A stretch of DNA of 64,000 bases from Oleisolibacter albus. Lineage in GTDB: Bacteria > Pseudomonadota > Alphaproteobacteria > Azospirillales > Azospirillaceae. A model generated the notes under the pieces. The model did no database searches and had not been told where the DNA came from. It saw nothing but the letters and a program-made list of their open reading frames with translations. The stretch's first letter is position 1; each line of letters starts with the position of its first letter. Both the position numbers and the translations under genes were made by a program. Positions 23,583 to 31,368 of the stretch are shown here, one piece after another. The stretch is from NCBI RefSeq assembly GCF_003336875.1, contig NZ_QGNJ01000002.1, forward strand, positions 372,001 to 436,000, given 5' to 3'.

Positions 23583-25730
23583 ATGGTCTATCGGAAGCTG
23601 GTGATGGCGGCCCTGGCCGCAACCGCCCTGACGGGAGTGCCCGCGATGGCAGAGACGAAGGCCCCGGCTGCCATCCAGGCGACGGAGAACGACCCCTATC
23701 TCTGGCTGGAGGAGGTGGAGGGCGCCAAGGCCATCGACTGGGCCAAGCAGCACAACGAGACCAGCTTTTCCCGGTTGAAGACCGATCCTCGCTTCGAGCC
23801 GCTGCGGGCCGATGCCGAGAAGATCCTGACCGCCCGCGACCGTATCGCCTACGGATCGCTGGAAGGCGGCAAGGTCGATAATTTCTGGCAGGACCAGACC
23901 AATGTGCGCGGCGTCTGGCGCCGGACCACGGTTGATGGCTACCGCAAGCCCGATACCCAGTGGGACGTCATCCTGGACATCGACGCCCTGGCCAAGGCCG
24001 AGAACGAGAACTGGGTCTACAAGGGCCACAACTGCCTGCCTCCGGCCGGGACCCGCTGTCTGGTGAACCTGTCGCGCGGCGGCAAGGACGCCGTGGTGGT
24101 GCGCGAGTACGACGTGGAGAAGAAGGCCTGGGTCAAGGACGGCTTCCAACTGCCGGAATCCAAGCAGACCGTGGACTGGGCCGATGCCGACACGCTGATG
24201 GTGGCCACCGATTTCGGCCCGGACACCATGACCGACAGCGGCTATGCCCGTCAGGTGCGGCTGTGGAAGCGCGGAACCGATCTGGCCAAGGCGCCCATCG
24301 TGCTGAACGTGGCCAAGACCGACGTCTGGGGCCGGCCGCTGGCCATCCATCGGCCCGAGGGCACCACGCTGCTGTTGAACCGCGGCCCGGACTTCTTCAC
24401 CGAGGAATGGTCGCTGCTGGGCAAGGACGGCAAGGTCACCAAGCTGCCGCTGCCCCAGGCCATCGAACTGAACGGCATGCTGGATGGGCAGTTGCTGATC
24501 GGCCTGCGCGATGATTGGAGCGTGGTCGGGAAGACCTTCACCAAGGGCAGCCTAGTGGCGGTGCCGTTGGCCGAACTGGCGGCTGGCGCGGTCAAGACCG
24601 TCAGTACCGTCTATGCCCCGTCGGAGACGGCGGCCATCCAGCAGGTCCGCGTGGCGCAGGATGCCGTCTATCTCGGCGTGCTGGACAATGTGGTGGGCAA
24701 GCTGCTTCAGGCCAAGCCCGCGCCCAAGGGCGGCGGCTGGAGCGTGGCGACCGTGGAGATGCCGGCCAACGGTGCCGTGAGCATCGTCTCCACCGATGCC
24801 TACAGCCGCGATGTGCTGGTGAACTACAACAGCTATCTGGTTCCGGACACGCTGTACCTCATGGCCGGCGGCGCCAAGCCGGAGGCTATCAAGTCGCTGC
24901 CGGCCCGCTTCGATGCGGCGCCCTTCACCACCGAACAGCGCTTCGCCACCAGCAAGGACGGCACCAAGGTCCCGTACTTCATTGTCCACGCCAAGTCGAT
25001 GGCCCTGACCGGCGATAATCCCACCCTGCTCTATGGCTATGGCGGGTTCGAGATTGCCATGACCCCCGGCTATCTGGGGCCGCTGGCCAAGAGCTGGCTG
25101 CAGGATGGGGGCGTCTATGTGGTGGCCAATATCCGCGGCGGCGGTGAGTTCGGCCCGCGCTGGCATCAGGCGGCCCTGAAGGAGAACCGTCAGCGCGCCT
25201 TCGACGATTTCGCCGCGGTGGCCGAGGACCTGATCAAGACCAAGGTCACCCGTCCGGCCCGGCTGGGCATTCAGGGCGGCTCCAACGGCGGGCTGCTGAC
25301 CGGCACCGTCATGACCCAGCGGCCCGACCTGCTGGGGGCCGCCATCGTCGCCGTGCCGCTGCTGGACATGCTGCGCTATCACAAGCTGCTGGCCGGCGCC
25401 TCTTGGATGGGCGAGTACGGCAATCCCGACATCCCGGCCGAGCGGGCCTGGATCGAGAAGTACAGCCCCTATCAGAACGTCCGCAAGGACGTGACCTATC
25501 CCGAGGCCTTCGTCTACACCTCGACCAAGGACGATCGCGTCCATCCCGGCCATGCCCGTAAGTTCGTGGCGCGGCTGGAGGAGCAGGGCCATCCCGTGAT
25601 CTATTTCGAGAATATCGAAGGCGGTCATTCCGCTGCCGCCAATTTGAAGCAGCGGGCCGAGGTGACCGCCCTGCAGGGCATCTATCTGCGCCAGCAGCTG
25701 ATCGACAAGCCGGGCAAGGCGTCGAACTGA
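23583..25730 (+). CDS. Exported prolyl oligopeptidase (S9A serine peptidase)
   Basis: The 715-residue enzyme has a signal peptide (MVYRKLVMAALAATALTGV, cleaved near PAMA-ET), a seven-bladed propeller (about residues 70-440) and a C-terminal alpha/beta hydrolase domain. The catalytic Ser567 is in GGSNGG, the Asp is in the DDRV segment (residues 650-651), and His682 is in GGHSAA. The N-terminal DPYLWLEEVEG motif is typical of prolyl oligopeptidases, which cut after Pro in short peptides. The ribosome binding site GAGGAAAC precedes ATG 23583. The enzyme would act in the periplasm or outside. The large peptidase set in this window (M28, M2, oligopeptide importer) suggests peptide scavenging. Confidence 0.93.
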   Translation: MVYRKLVMAALAATALTGVPAMAETKAPAAIQATENDPYLWLEEVEGAKAIDWAKQHNETSFSRLKTDPRFEPLRADAEKILTARDRIAYGSLEGGKVDNFWQDQTNVRGVWRRTTVDGYRKPDTQWDVILDIDALAKAENENWVYKGHNCLPPAGTRCLVNLSRGGKDAVVVREYDVEKKAWVKDGFQLPESKQTVDWADADTLMVATDFGPDTMTDSGYARQVRLWKRGTDLAKAPIVLNVAKTDVWGRPLAIHRPEGTTLLLNRGPDFFTEEWSLLGKDGKVTKLPLPQAIELNGMLDGQLLIGLRDDWSVVGKTFTKGSLVAVPLAELAAGAVKTVSTVYAPSETAAIQQVRVAQDAVYLGVLDNVVGKLLQAKPAPKGGGWSVATVEMPANGAVSIVSTDAYSRDVLVNYNSYLVPDTLYLMAGGAKPEAIKSLPARFDAAPFTTEQRFATSKDGTKVPYFIVHAKSMALTGDNPTLLYGYGGFEIAMTPGYLGPLAKSWLQDGGVYVVANIRGGGEFGPRWHQAALKENRQRAFDDFAAVAEDLIKTKVTRPARLGIQGGSNGGLLTGTVMTQRPDLLGAAIVAVPLLDMLRYHKLLAGASWMGEYGNPDIPAERAWIEKYSPYQNVRKDVTYPEAFVYTSTKDDRVHPGHARKFVARLEEQGHPVIYFENIEGGHSAAANLKQRAEVTALQGIYLRQQLIDKPGKASN

Positions 25731-25754
25731 TCCCGTTCCCGTATCGACGGCGAA

Positions 25755-25780
25755 GGGCGGTCCCGCGGGGCCGCCCTTTT
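25755..25780 (+). terminator. Intrinsic terminator after the prolyl oligopeptidase
   Basis: The stem GGGCGGTCCC/GGGGCCGCCC (with one G-U pair) is followed by TTTTCG. It lies about 25 bases after the stop codon. Confidence 0.75.
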
Positions 25781-25825
25781 CGTATGGGCCTTTTCGTTTG
25801 GGGCCCGTGCGTCCCGCGCGCCACC

Positions 25826-26233
25826 TCAGTCCAGGGCCGCCAGCGCCGCCAGTCCGGCGCCCAGGATCAACAGTAGGCTGCCCAGGACCCAGATCCAGGG
25901 GGTCGCTCCGCGCGGCACCTCTCCCCGGGCATGACCGGCGGGACGGCGGTTGTTGGCCGCGGGGGCATCCATCGCCGCCGTCGCCTCGGGGGAGGCCGTG
26001 GGTGACACGGTTTCCTGCGCCCCTTCCGGCACTGACTGGCCCGCAGCCTCGCTGTCGGTGCCCAACGGCGACATGGCGGGATCGTTGACCGGGATCTTGT
26101 CGCTGTAGCGGCCATGATCGTGGAGGCTGCGGGCCTGCTGCGCCCGGGCGCCGGGAGAGGGGACCTGCCCGCCATCGCCGTCGCGCCCGGCCGGCGGGGA
26201 GCCGTCGCGTCCGGCCCAAGGGGTTTCTGCCAT
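25826..26233 (-). CDS. Tail-anchored small protein, unknown
   Basis: A 135-residue protein with a long polar, Ala/Pro/Gly/Arg-rich and probably disordered region (residues 1-110) and a single C-terminal membrane helix (about 112-132: TPWIWVLGSLLLILGAGLAA). The rest contains short acidic patches. It is followed 30 bases upstream in transcription order by the HPF-like gene on the same strand. No family was recognised. Confidence 0.5.
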   Translation of the reverse strand: MAETPWAGRDGSPPAGRDGDGGQVPSPGARAQQARSLHDHGRYSDKIPVNDPAMSPLGTDSEAAGQSVPEGAQETVSPTASPEATAAMDAPAANNRRPAGHARGEVPRGATPWIWVLGSLLLILGAGLAALAALD

Positions 26234-26263
26234 CCGTGCCTCCTTATCCGCCGTCGGCGGGCG

Positions 26264-26896
26264 TCAGGACACCGCCTCCGCCCCGCTCTCCCCACCGGAT
26301 TCCAGGTCGAGATCATTGATATCGCGGCGGCTGTCCCCGTCCACATCGACCCAGACCTTGGAGGCTGTGGGGCCGGTATCTCCCATGGCCTCGACATAGT
26401 GGACCTTGGTGCCGGGCGTGAAGTCGTCGAAGTTGCCCCCGATGACGCTGTTGCGGTGGAAATAGAGCAGGCCGCCGGTGTTGGTCAGCAGGAAGCCGTG
26501 ATCCTCTGCCAGCTGCGTGATCTGGCCCTGTACATCCATGTCGTGACGTTTCACCTCGCCGCGCTGCTGGGTCTTGAAGGATTTCAGCTGACGTTCCGCC
26601 GCGGCGAAGGCATCGCGGATCGAGGTATAGACATCGGGGTTGGCGTATTTCTCCTGCGCCTCCTGGGGCTGGCGGCTGACGGCCAGTTCCCGGCCCGGCA
26701 GAACCATGACGACATGGACATCATAGACATTGCCGGTCCGGTGCTGCCGGTGCAGGGCCTCGACCGAGACGCGGCAGGCGGTCATCCGGTCATACAGTTT
26801 GGCCAGCTTGTCGAACCGCTCCCGGATGGCGGTTTCCACCGCTTCTGACGGTTCCATATTGTGATAGGCGATCTTCAAGGGCGTCTGCATGGGCAT
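26264..26896 (-). CDS. HPF/RaiA-like protein fused to a cold-shock-like domain
   Basis: A 210-residue protein. Residues about 5-110 resemble a ribosome hibernation (S30AE) domain, beginning LKIAYHNMEPSEAVETAIRE. Residues about 120-185 resemble a cold-shock/OB fold: MDVQGQITQLAEDHGFLLTN, then LLYFHRNSVIGGNFDDFTPG and a terminal VW strand. The acidic tail (DVDGDSRRDINDLDLE) is unusual. It lacks the C-terminal dimerisation domain of long HPF. A role in translation under stress by ribosome or RNA binding is inferred. It is divergent from the amidoligase gene and distinct from the canonical hpf at 1959. Confidence 0.8.
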   Translation of the reverse strand: MPMQTPLKIAYHNMEPSEAVETAIRERFDKLAKLYDRMTACRVSVEALHRQHRTGNVYDVHVVMVLPGRELAVSRQPQEAQEKYANPDVYTSIRDAFAAAERQLKSFKTQQRGEVKRHDMDVQGQITQLAEDHGFLLTNTGGLLYFHRNSVIGGNFDDFTPGTKVHYVEAMGDTGPTASKVWVDVDGDSRRDINDLDLESGGESGAEAVS

Positions 26897-27098
26897 CACA
26901 TAACGGTGGAACGTGGAAGCCCAACAGGACGGGGCCGGTGGGGTTCCCCGCCGCCCGGCCGGCGGGAACCGGCGTGCCTCTTCTGCGTTGCGGACCCTGA
27001 CCCCGTTCCCCGCGCCATTCCTGCACGCGCGCCGTTGTCCTCGACAGCGGGGACCCGGACGGGGCGCCCTGTCCCGCGCAATGCCTGTTGGAGCGGCC

Positions 27099-28076
27099 AT
27101 GCCAAGCGACACCCTGCCCCTGCCGGATCTCGACCGCCGCGACGGGGCCCCGCGCCGGTGCGGTGTGGAGCTGGAGTTTGCCTGTCTTGCCCCGGACCGG
27201 GCGGCCGGGCTGATCCGGGATCTGTTCGGCGGCCGGCTCGATCGGGAGCATGAACATCGCATCGCCGTGCGCGACACGGCGTTGGGCGATTTCATAGTGG
27301 CGCTGGACATGCTGTTCGCCCATCCCGAGCATCGGCCCGCGGGGACGCTGACGCCGCTGGACATGCTGGAAGCCAAGCTGCGGGCTGCTGTGGGGGAAGT
27401 GGGCGCGCTCGTGCTGCCCTATGAGATCGCCTGTCCACCCCTGCCGGTGGAGCGGCTGGCGGAGCTGGACCGGCTGGTGGACGCCTTGCGCCGCTGCGGT
27501 GCCAAGGGAACGGAAGGCAAGGTCTTCTATGCCTTCGGCCTTCACTTCAACCCGGAACTGGCGCGCCGCGACCCCGATCATGTGCTGGACACGCTGAAGG
27601 CCTATTTGCTGCTCTCCCCCTGGCTGCGCCAGGAGATGGAGATCGATCTTGCCCGTCGCCTCGCCCCCTTCGTGCATCCTTTCCCGCCGGAGTATGTGCG
27701 GCTGGTGCTGGACCCGGAATACCGCCCCTCCCTGGAGGACCTGGCCCGCGACTATGTCCGCTTCAATCCCAGCCGTAACCGCGAGCTGGATCTGTGGCCG
27801 CTGCTGACGCATCTACTGCCGCAGCTCCTGCATACATCCAAGGCCAATCCTCATGTCAAACCCCGGCCGACCTGGCATTGGCGTCTGCCCGACAGCCGGG
27901 TGGGCGTGCCCGGCTGGTCGATCCTCCCGGACTGGAACCGCTGGGTGCGGGTGGAGCAGCTGGCCATTGACCGCTGGGCCCTGGATGAGTTGGGCCAGCT
28001 TTGGCGCGACTGCCAGGACGCCGATGTGCTGGAGGACTGGTCCCGCGTGGTCGGCCGCTGGCTGCCGCCGGCCTGA
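27099..28076 (+). CDS. Amidoligase-family enzyme (glutamine-synthetase-like fold)
   Basis: A 325-residue protein starting at ATG 27099 with GGAG six bases before it. The N-terminal GVELEF (residues 22-27) followed by an acidic/His-rich segment and PLDMLEAKLRAAVG matches the bacterial putative amidoligase family, a glutamine-synthetase-like enzyme group predicted to form amide bonds using ATP. The C-terminal half contains RPSLEDLARDYVRFNPSRNR and several Trp/Arg motifs seen in the family. The adjacent gene, in the same direction with a 14-base gap, encodes a Cys-His-Glu peptidase/amidotransferase. Known genome contexts pair these families; the substrate is not known. Confidence 0.82.
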   Translation: MPSDTLPLPDLDRRDGAPRRCGVELEFACLAPDRAAGLIRDLFGGRLDREHEHRIAVRDTALGDFIVALDMLFAHPEHRPAGTLTPLDMLEAKLRAAVGEVGALVLPYEIACPPLPVERLAELDRLVDALRRCGAKGTEGKVFYAFGLHFNPELARRDPDHVLDTLKAYLLLSPWLRQEMEIDLARRLAPFVHPFPPEYVRLVLDPEYRPSLEDLARDYVRFNPSRNRELDLWPLLTHLLPQLLHTSKANPHVKPRPTWHWRLPDSRVGVPGWSILPDWNRWVRVEQLAIDRWALDELGQLWRDCQDADVLEDWSRVVGRWLPPA

Positions 28077-28090
28077 AAGGGGGGACAGTG

Positions 28091-28816
28091 ATGGGCAAGC
28101 GCCCCCTGATCGGCGTGACCGCGTCGGCCCGCGGCAGCCGGATCCCCTGGCTGTTCAACCGGCTGGCCCTGCGCCGGGCCGGGGCTGAGGCCGTGCGCCT
28201 GACGGCGGAGGAGGTGCCGCGCTTCGATCGGCTGGACGGGCTGGTGGTGGGGGGGGGCGACGACATCGAGCCCGCCCGCTACGGATCGGAGATCGAGCCG
28301 ATGGTGAAGATCGACCCCAACCGGGACGAGCTGGAACTGGCCGCCCTGGACTGGGCCGAACGCTGCTGCCGGCCGGTGCTGGGCATCTGCCGCGGCAGCC
28401 AGATGATCAACGTCCATCGCGGCGGCACGCTGCATACCGACATCCATGCCGTCTATGTGGCGGCGCCGCGCCTGCGCACCGTGCTGCCGCGCAAGGATGT
28501 GCGGGTGGAACCCCGCACCCGGCTCCAGGCCATCCTCGGCACCTCGGCGCTGCGGGTCAATGCCCTGCATCACCAGTCGGTCGCCCGGCTGGGCCGTGGC
28601 GTGCAGGTGGCGGCGCGGGACCTCTGGGGCATCGTCCAGGCCATCGAGGTGCCGGACGGCCCCTTCCTGGTCGGGGTGCAGTGGCACCCGGAGTTCCTGC
28701 TGCTGGACCGTGGGCAGCAGCGCCTGTTCCGGGCCCTGACGGTGGCCGCGGCGGCTGGCAGGGTCCACGACGCCGCCACACTTGAGGCGGAGAGCGGGGG
28801 CTGGTTCCGCCGCTGA
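28091..28816 (+). CDS. Peptidase C26/class I glutamine amidotransferase-like hydrolase
   Basis: A 241-residue class I glutamine amidotransferase fold. The nucleophile is Cys100 in GICRGSQ, and the catalytic dyad is completed by His199 and Glu201 in QWHPEF. VVGGGDDIEP near residues 52-61 and the overall length match the gamma-glutamyl-type peptidases (PuuD-like), which cleave gamma-linked amides. It directly follows the amidoligase gene. A simple reading is that the ligase adds an amide-linked amino acid and this enzyme removes it or recycles it (inference). Confidence 0.88.
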   Translation: MGKRPLIGVTASARGSRIPWLFNRLALRRAGAEAVRLTAEEVPRFDRLDGLVVGGGDDIEPARYGSEIEPMVKIDPNRDELELAALDWAERCCRPVLGICRGSQMINVHRGGTLHTDIHAVYVAAPRLRTVLPRKDVRVEPRTRLQAILGTSALRVNALHHQSVARLGRGVQVAARDLWGIVQAIEVPDGPFLVGVQWHPEFLLLDRGQQRLFRALTVAAAAGRVHDAATLEAESGGWFRR

Positions 28817-28824
28817 ACCCCGGG

Positions 28825-30078
28825 TCAGATCCGCACGCCCTCCATCTGGGCGTCGGTGAAGTCGGCCCCCTGGCGGTCAGCCCCGGTCAGATCCGCCTGG
28901 GTCAGGTCGGCTCCAGTCAGGACTGCATCGGTCAGTACGGCCCCGGCGGCGCGCACGCGCACCAGCGAGGTGCGGATATGGCTGCCGCGGTTGGTCACCA
29001 GCGGGGACAGGTTGGCCTTGCCGAAATTGGCATCGATGAGATTGGCCCGGTCGAGAATGGCGCCGCGCAGGTCGGCCAGCCGCAGATCGGCCGAGCGCAG
29101 ATCGGCCCCGGCCAGATTGGCCGCCTGCAACTGGGTCCCGCGCAGGTCGGCCCCACGCAGAATGGTGCCCACGGCCTTGATCAGGGTCAGCACCCGTCCG
29201 GCCAGATCCTGGCCGCCGAGATCCAGCCCGCTGATATCCAGCTGTTCCCCGTCCTTGCCGCCGCTGCCGACCCAGCGGGCATGCCGGTCCAGCAGCCCGG
29301 CCAGAGTGTCGGCATCGGGCCGGGCCAGGAACGGTGTCTGGGCCGCGGCCACCTCGTCGGCATCGTCATCGTCGTCGGCATGGCGGGCCAGGTCGGCATC
29401 GCTGCGGATGGCGCTGGCCAGGGCGGCGTCATCGATGCGGGTGTTGGTCAGGTCGGCCCCGCGCAGGTCGCTGCCGCTGAGATCGGCGCCTTCCAGGTCG
29501 GCCCCCGCCAGATTGGCCCCGCGCAGATCGGTATGCACCAGCCGGGCCGAGGACATGCGGGCGCCGCTGAAATCGGCGCCCTGGGCGTGGCTGCCGGACA
29601 GGCGGGCCCGGGTCAGATCGGCCCCGGACAGCACGGTGGCGCTGAGATCGGCCGGGCCGATCTCGATGCCCAGTACCCGGAAATCGGTGCGTCCGGCGGC
29701 GGAGCGGGCACCGTCACGCAGGTCGCATTCCATCATGCGGGCCCCGCGCAGCAGGGCGCCGCGCAGATTGGCCGCCCGCAGGTCGGTGCGGATCAGCTGG
29801 GCATCGGTGAGATTCGCCTCGCGCAGGTCGCAGCCGAACAGGTCGGCATAATCCAGCGTGGCGCTGATGAAGATGGCTCCGCGCAGCACGGCGCCGGACA
29901 GGTTGGCGTTGGTCAGGTTGCGGCGGCTGAAATCGATGCCGGACAGATCGAAGAAGGGCAGGTTCATGCGTGCCCCGCCCGAGCGCCCGGCCAGATAGGC
30001 CATATGGCGGTCGCAGACGCGGTTGACCTGGGTTTGGTTCAGGCGGATGCGGGGTGCGACGGGGCCTTCGTTCGCCAT
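28825..30078 (-). CDS. Long pentapeptide-repeat protein
   Basis: A 417-residue protein made largely of A(D/N)LxG-type pentapeptides forming a predicted right-handed quadrilateral helix. Two repeat blocks (about residues 40-225 and 295-417) are split by a non-repeat, Asp-rich part (about 226-290, HADDDDDADEVAAAQ). The N-terminal 40 residues look globular. There is no signal peptide. It sits downstream of a CheZ-like gene with 6 bases between the CheZ stop and this start, so they are co-transcribed. Pentapeptide proteins can bind gyrase or act as adaptors; function here is unknown. Confidence 0.85.
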   Translation of the reverse strand: MANEGPVAPRIRLNQTQVNRVCDRHMAYLAGRSGGARMNLPFFDLSGIDFSRRNLTNANLSGAVLRGAIFISATLDYADLFGCDLREANLTDAQLIRTDLRAANLRGALLRGARMMECDLRDGARSAAGRTDFRVLGIEIGPADLSATVLSGADLTRARLSGSHAQGADFSGARMSSARLVHTDLRGANLAGADLEGADLSGSDLRGADLTNTRIDDAALASAIRSDADLARHADDDDDADEVAAAQTPFLARPDADTLAGLLDRHARWVGSGGKDGEQLDISGLDLGGQDLAGRVLTLIKAVGTILRGADLRGTQLQAANLAGADLRSADLRLADLRGAILDRANLIDANFGKANLSPLVTNRGSHIRTSLVRVRAAGAVLTDAVLTGADLTQADLTGADRQGADFTDAQMEGVRI

Positions 30079-30084
30079 AGGGTC

Positions 30085-31188
30085 TTATCCGAACAGGGCG
30101 TCGATATCGGCTTGGGACACGGTCCCGCCACCACCGGAGGGCGCGGTAGGGGCGGGCTTCGCCGGCGCCGGCTTCGGCGGGGGAGGCGGAGGGGGGGGAG
30201 GAGGAGGAGGCGGCGGTGGGGGTGGAGGTGGGGGTGGGGGAGGCGCAGCGGCTTCGCTCAGGGCGGCACCCCAATCATCGTCGGCCGCCGCTGCCGGCAC
30301 GGCGGAGATAGGCGCCGCCACCGCCGGCGGCGGCATTGGTGCGGGACCGGCGGCCGGTGATGCGGCCGGTGGCGTGATGACGGGGGGAGCCACCGGCGTG
30401 GCCTCCAGCATCGGGGCCGGGCTGCCGATATTGTCGAACAGGGCGTCGATATTGTCCTGGGTAACGCCGCCTTCCGACGGGCCGTGCAGCAGATGCTTGT
30501 CCGGACGATGGTCGTCGGGCCGGGTGGCGAACAGCCCCTCCGGCGTCAGGGTGGCACCCGGGACGGCACCGCCCTTCTCCTCCACGCCCCAGATCTCGAT
30601 CATGGTGTTCACGCGCTGCTCGATATAGCGCAGCGTGTTCACCACCTTGGTCGTCCGCTGTCCCGTGATGTCCTGGAACGAGCAGGCGGTCATGATCTCG
30701 ATGGTCTGGGCCTCGATGTCGTTGGTGACATCGCTGGAGGGCAGCCGGCTGACCAGAGCCTGGATGCGCTCGGTGGCGTTGAGGATATCGGACGTGGCGC
30801 GTTCGGTGGCGGTGACGATGGCGTCCAGCTCGTTGGTGGCCGCCATGATGCGGTTGGCGCCGGCATCCAGCGGGCGCAGCTGGGCGATCTCCTGCCGGGT
30901 CTGTTCGATGTAGTTGGAAAGCTGCTTCAACTCTTCCCGCATGATGCGCAGATGCGGGTTCTGGCCGGCGATCTCCGGCGGAATGGAGGCGGAGACCGCG
31001 ACCGGTGAGGCGCTGGACAGCCGGTTGACCTGATCGGTCAGGGTCTGGAGCATCTGGCGCCAGTCGTCCTGGGCCACGATCCGGGTCTGGCGGTCGCGCT
31101 GGCGCAGGAAGGCGCGGCCGCGGGCCGATGCCATCAGAGCCTCCTCCAGCGCGCTGTATTCCTTCTCGGAAAGCTCCAACGGTTCCAA
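30085..31188 (-). CDS. cheZ: CheZ-family protein phosphatase with poly-Pro linker and FliM-like peptides
   Basis: A 367-residue protein from TTG 31188, preceded by GGAGGGAAG. The CheZ helical-hairpin domain (about residues 75-200) contains the catalytic pair Asp173 and Gln177 in QDITGQR (compare Asp143 and Gln147 of E. coli CheZ). A long linker with about two dozen consecutive prolines follows (about residues 310-335). Two copies of a FliM-type CheY-binding peptide are visible: TQDNIDALF at 243-251 and SQADIDALF at 358-366, at the extreme C-terminus. It likely removes phosphate from CheY or a CheY-like receiver. No other chemotaxis gene is in the window. Confidence 0.88.
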   Translation of the reverse strand: MEPLELSEKEYSALEEALMASARGRAFLRQRDRQTRIVAQDDWRQMLQTLTDQVNRLSSASPVAVSASIPPEIAGQNPHLRIMREELKQLSNYIEQTRQEIAQLRPLDAGANRIMAATNELDAIVTATERATSDILNATERIQALVSRLPSSDVTNDIEAQTIEIMTACSFQDITGQRTTKVVNTLRYIEQRVNTMIEIWGVEEKGGAVPGATLTPEGLFATRPDDHRPDKHLLHGPSEGGVTQDNIDALFDNIGSPAPMLEATPVAPPVITPPAASPAAGPAPMPPPAVAAPISAVPAAAADDDWGAALSEAAAPPPPPPPPPPPPPPPPPPPPPPPKPAPAKPAPTAPSGGGGTVSQADIDALFG

Positions 31189-31368
31189 CTGCTTCCCTCC
31201 CCGCCGTTCCGGTGCGGCGGCGCACCGTGGCCGGATCTATGACGTGCCCCGGGCCTTACTCTGGCCCATCCCGCCCGAAAAGGGTTAAGATCAGACCAAA
31301 AGGGCGCCCCTTCTGTCGAATAAATCCAATCGGGAAGGAACGCCACAGACAAGTGAGGAATCGTCCGG

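Noticed and set aside
28825-30078. Regularly repeated short sequence that could look like a CRISPR or tandem repeat
   Set aside because: The repeat period is 15 bases and in frame with pentapeptide repeats of the encoded protein; no spacers of constant length.
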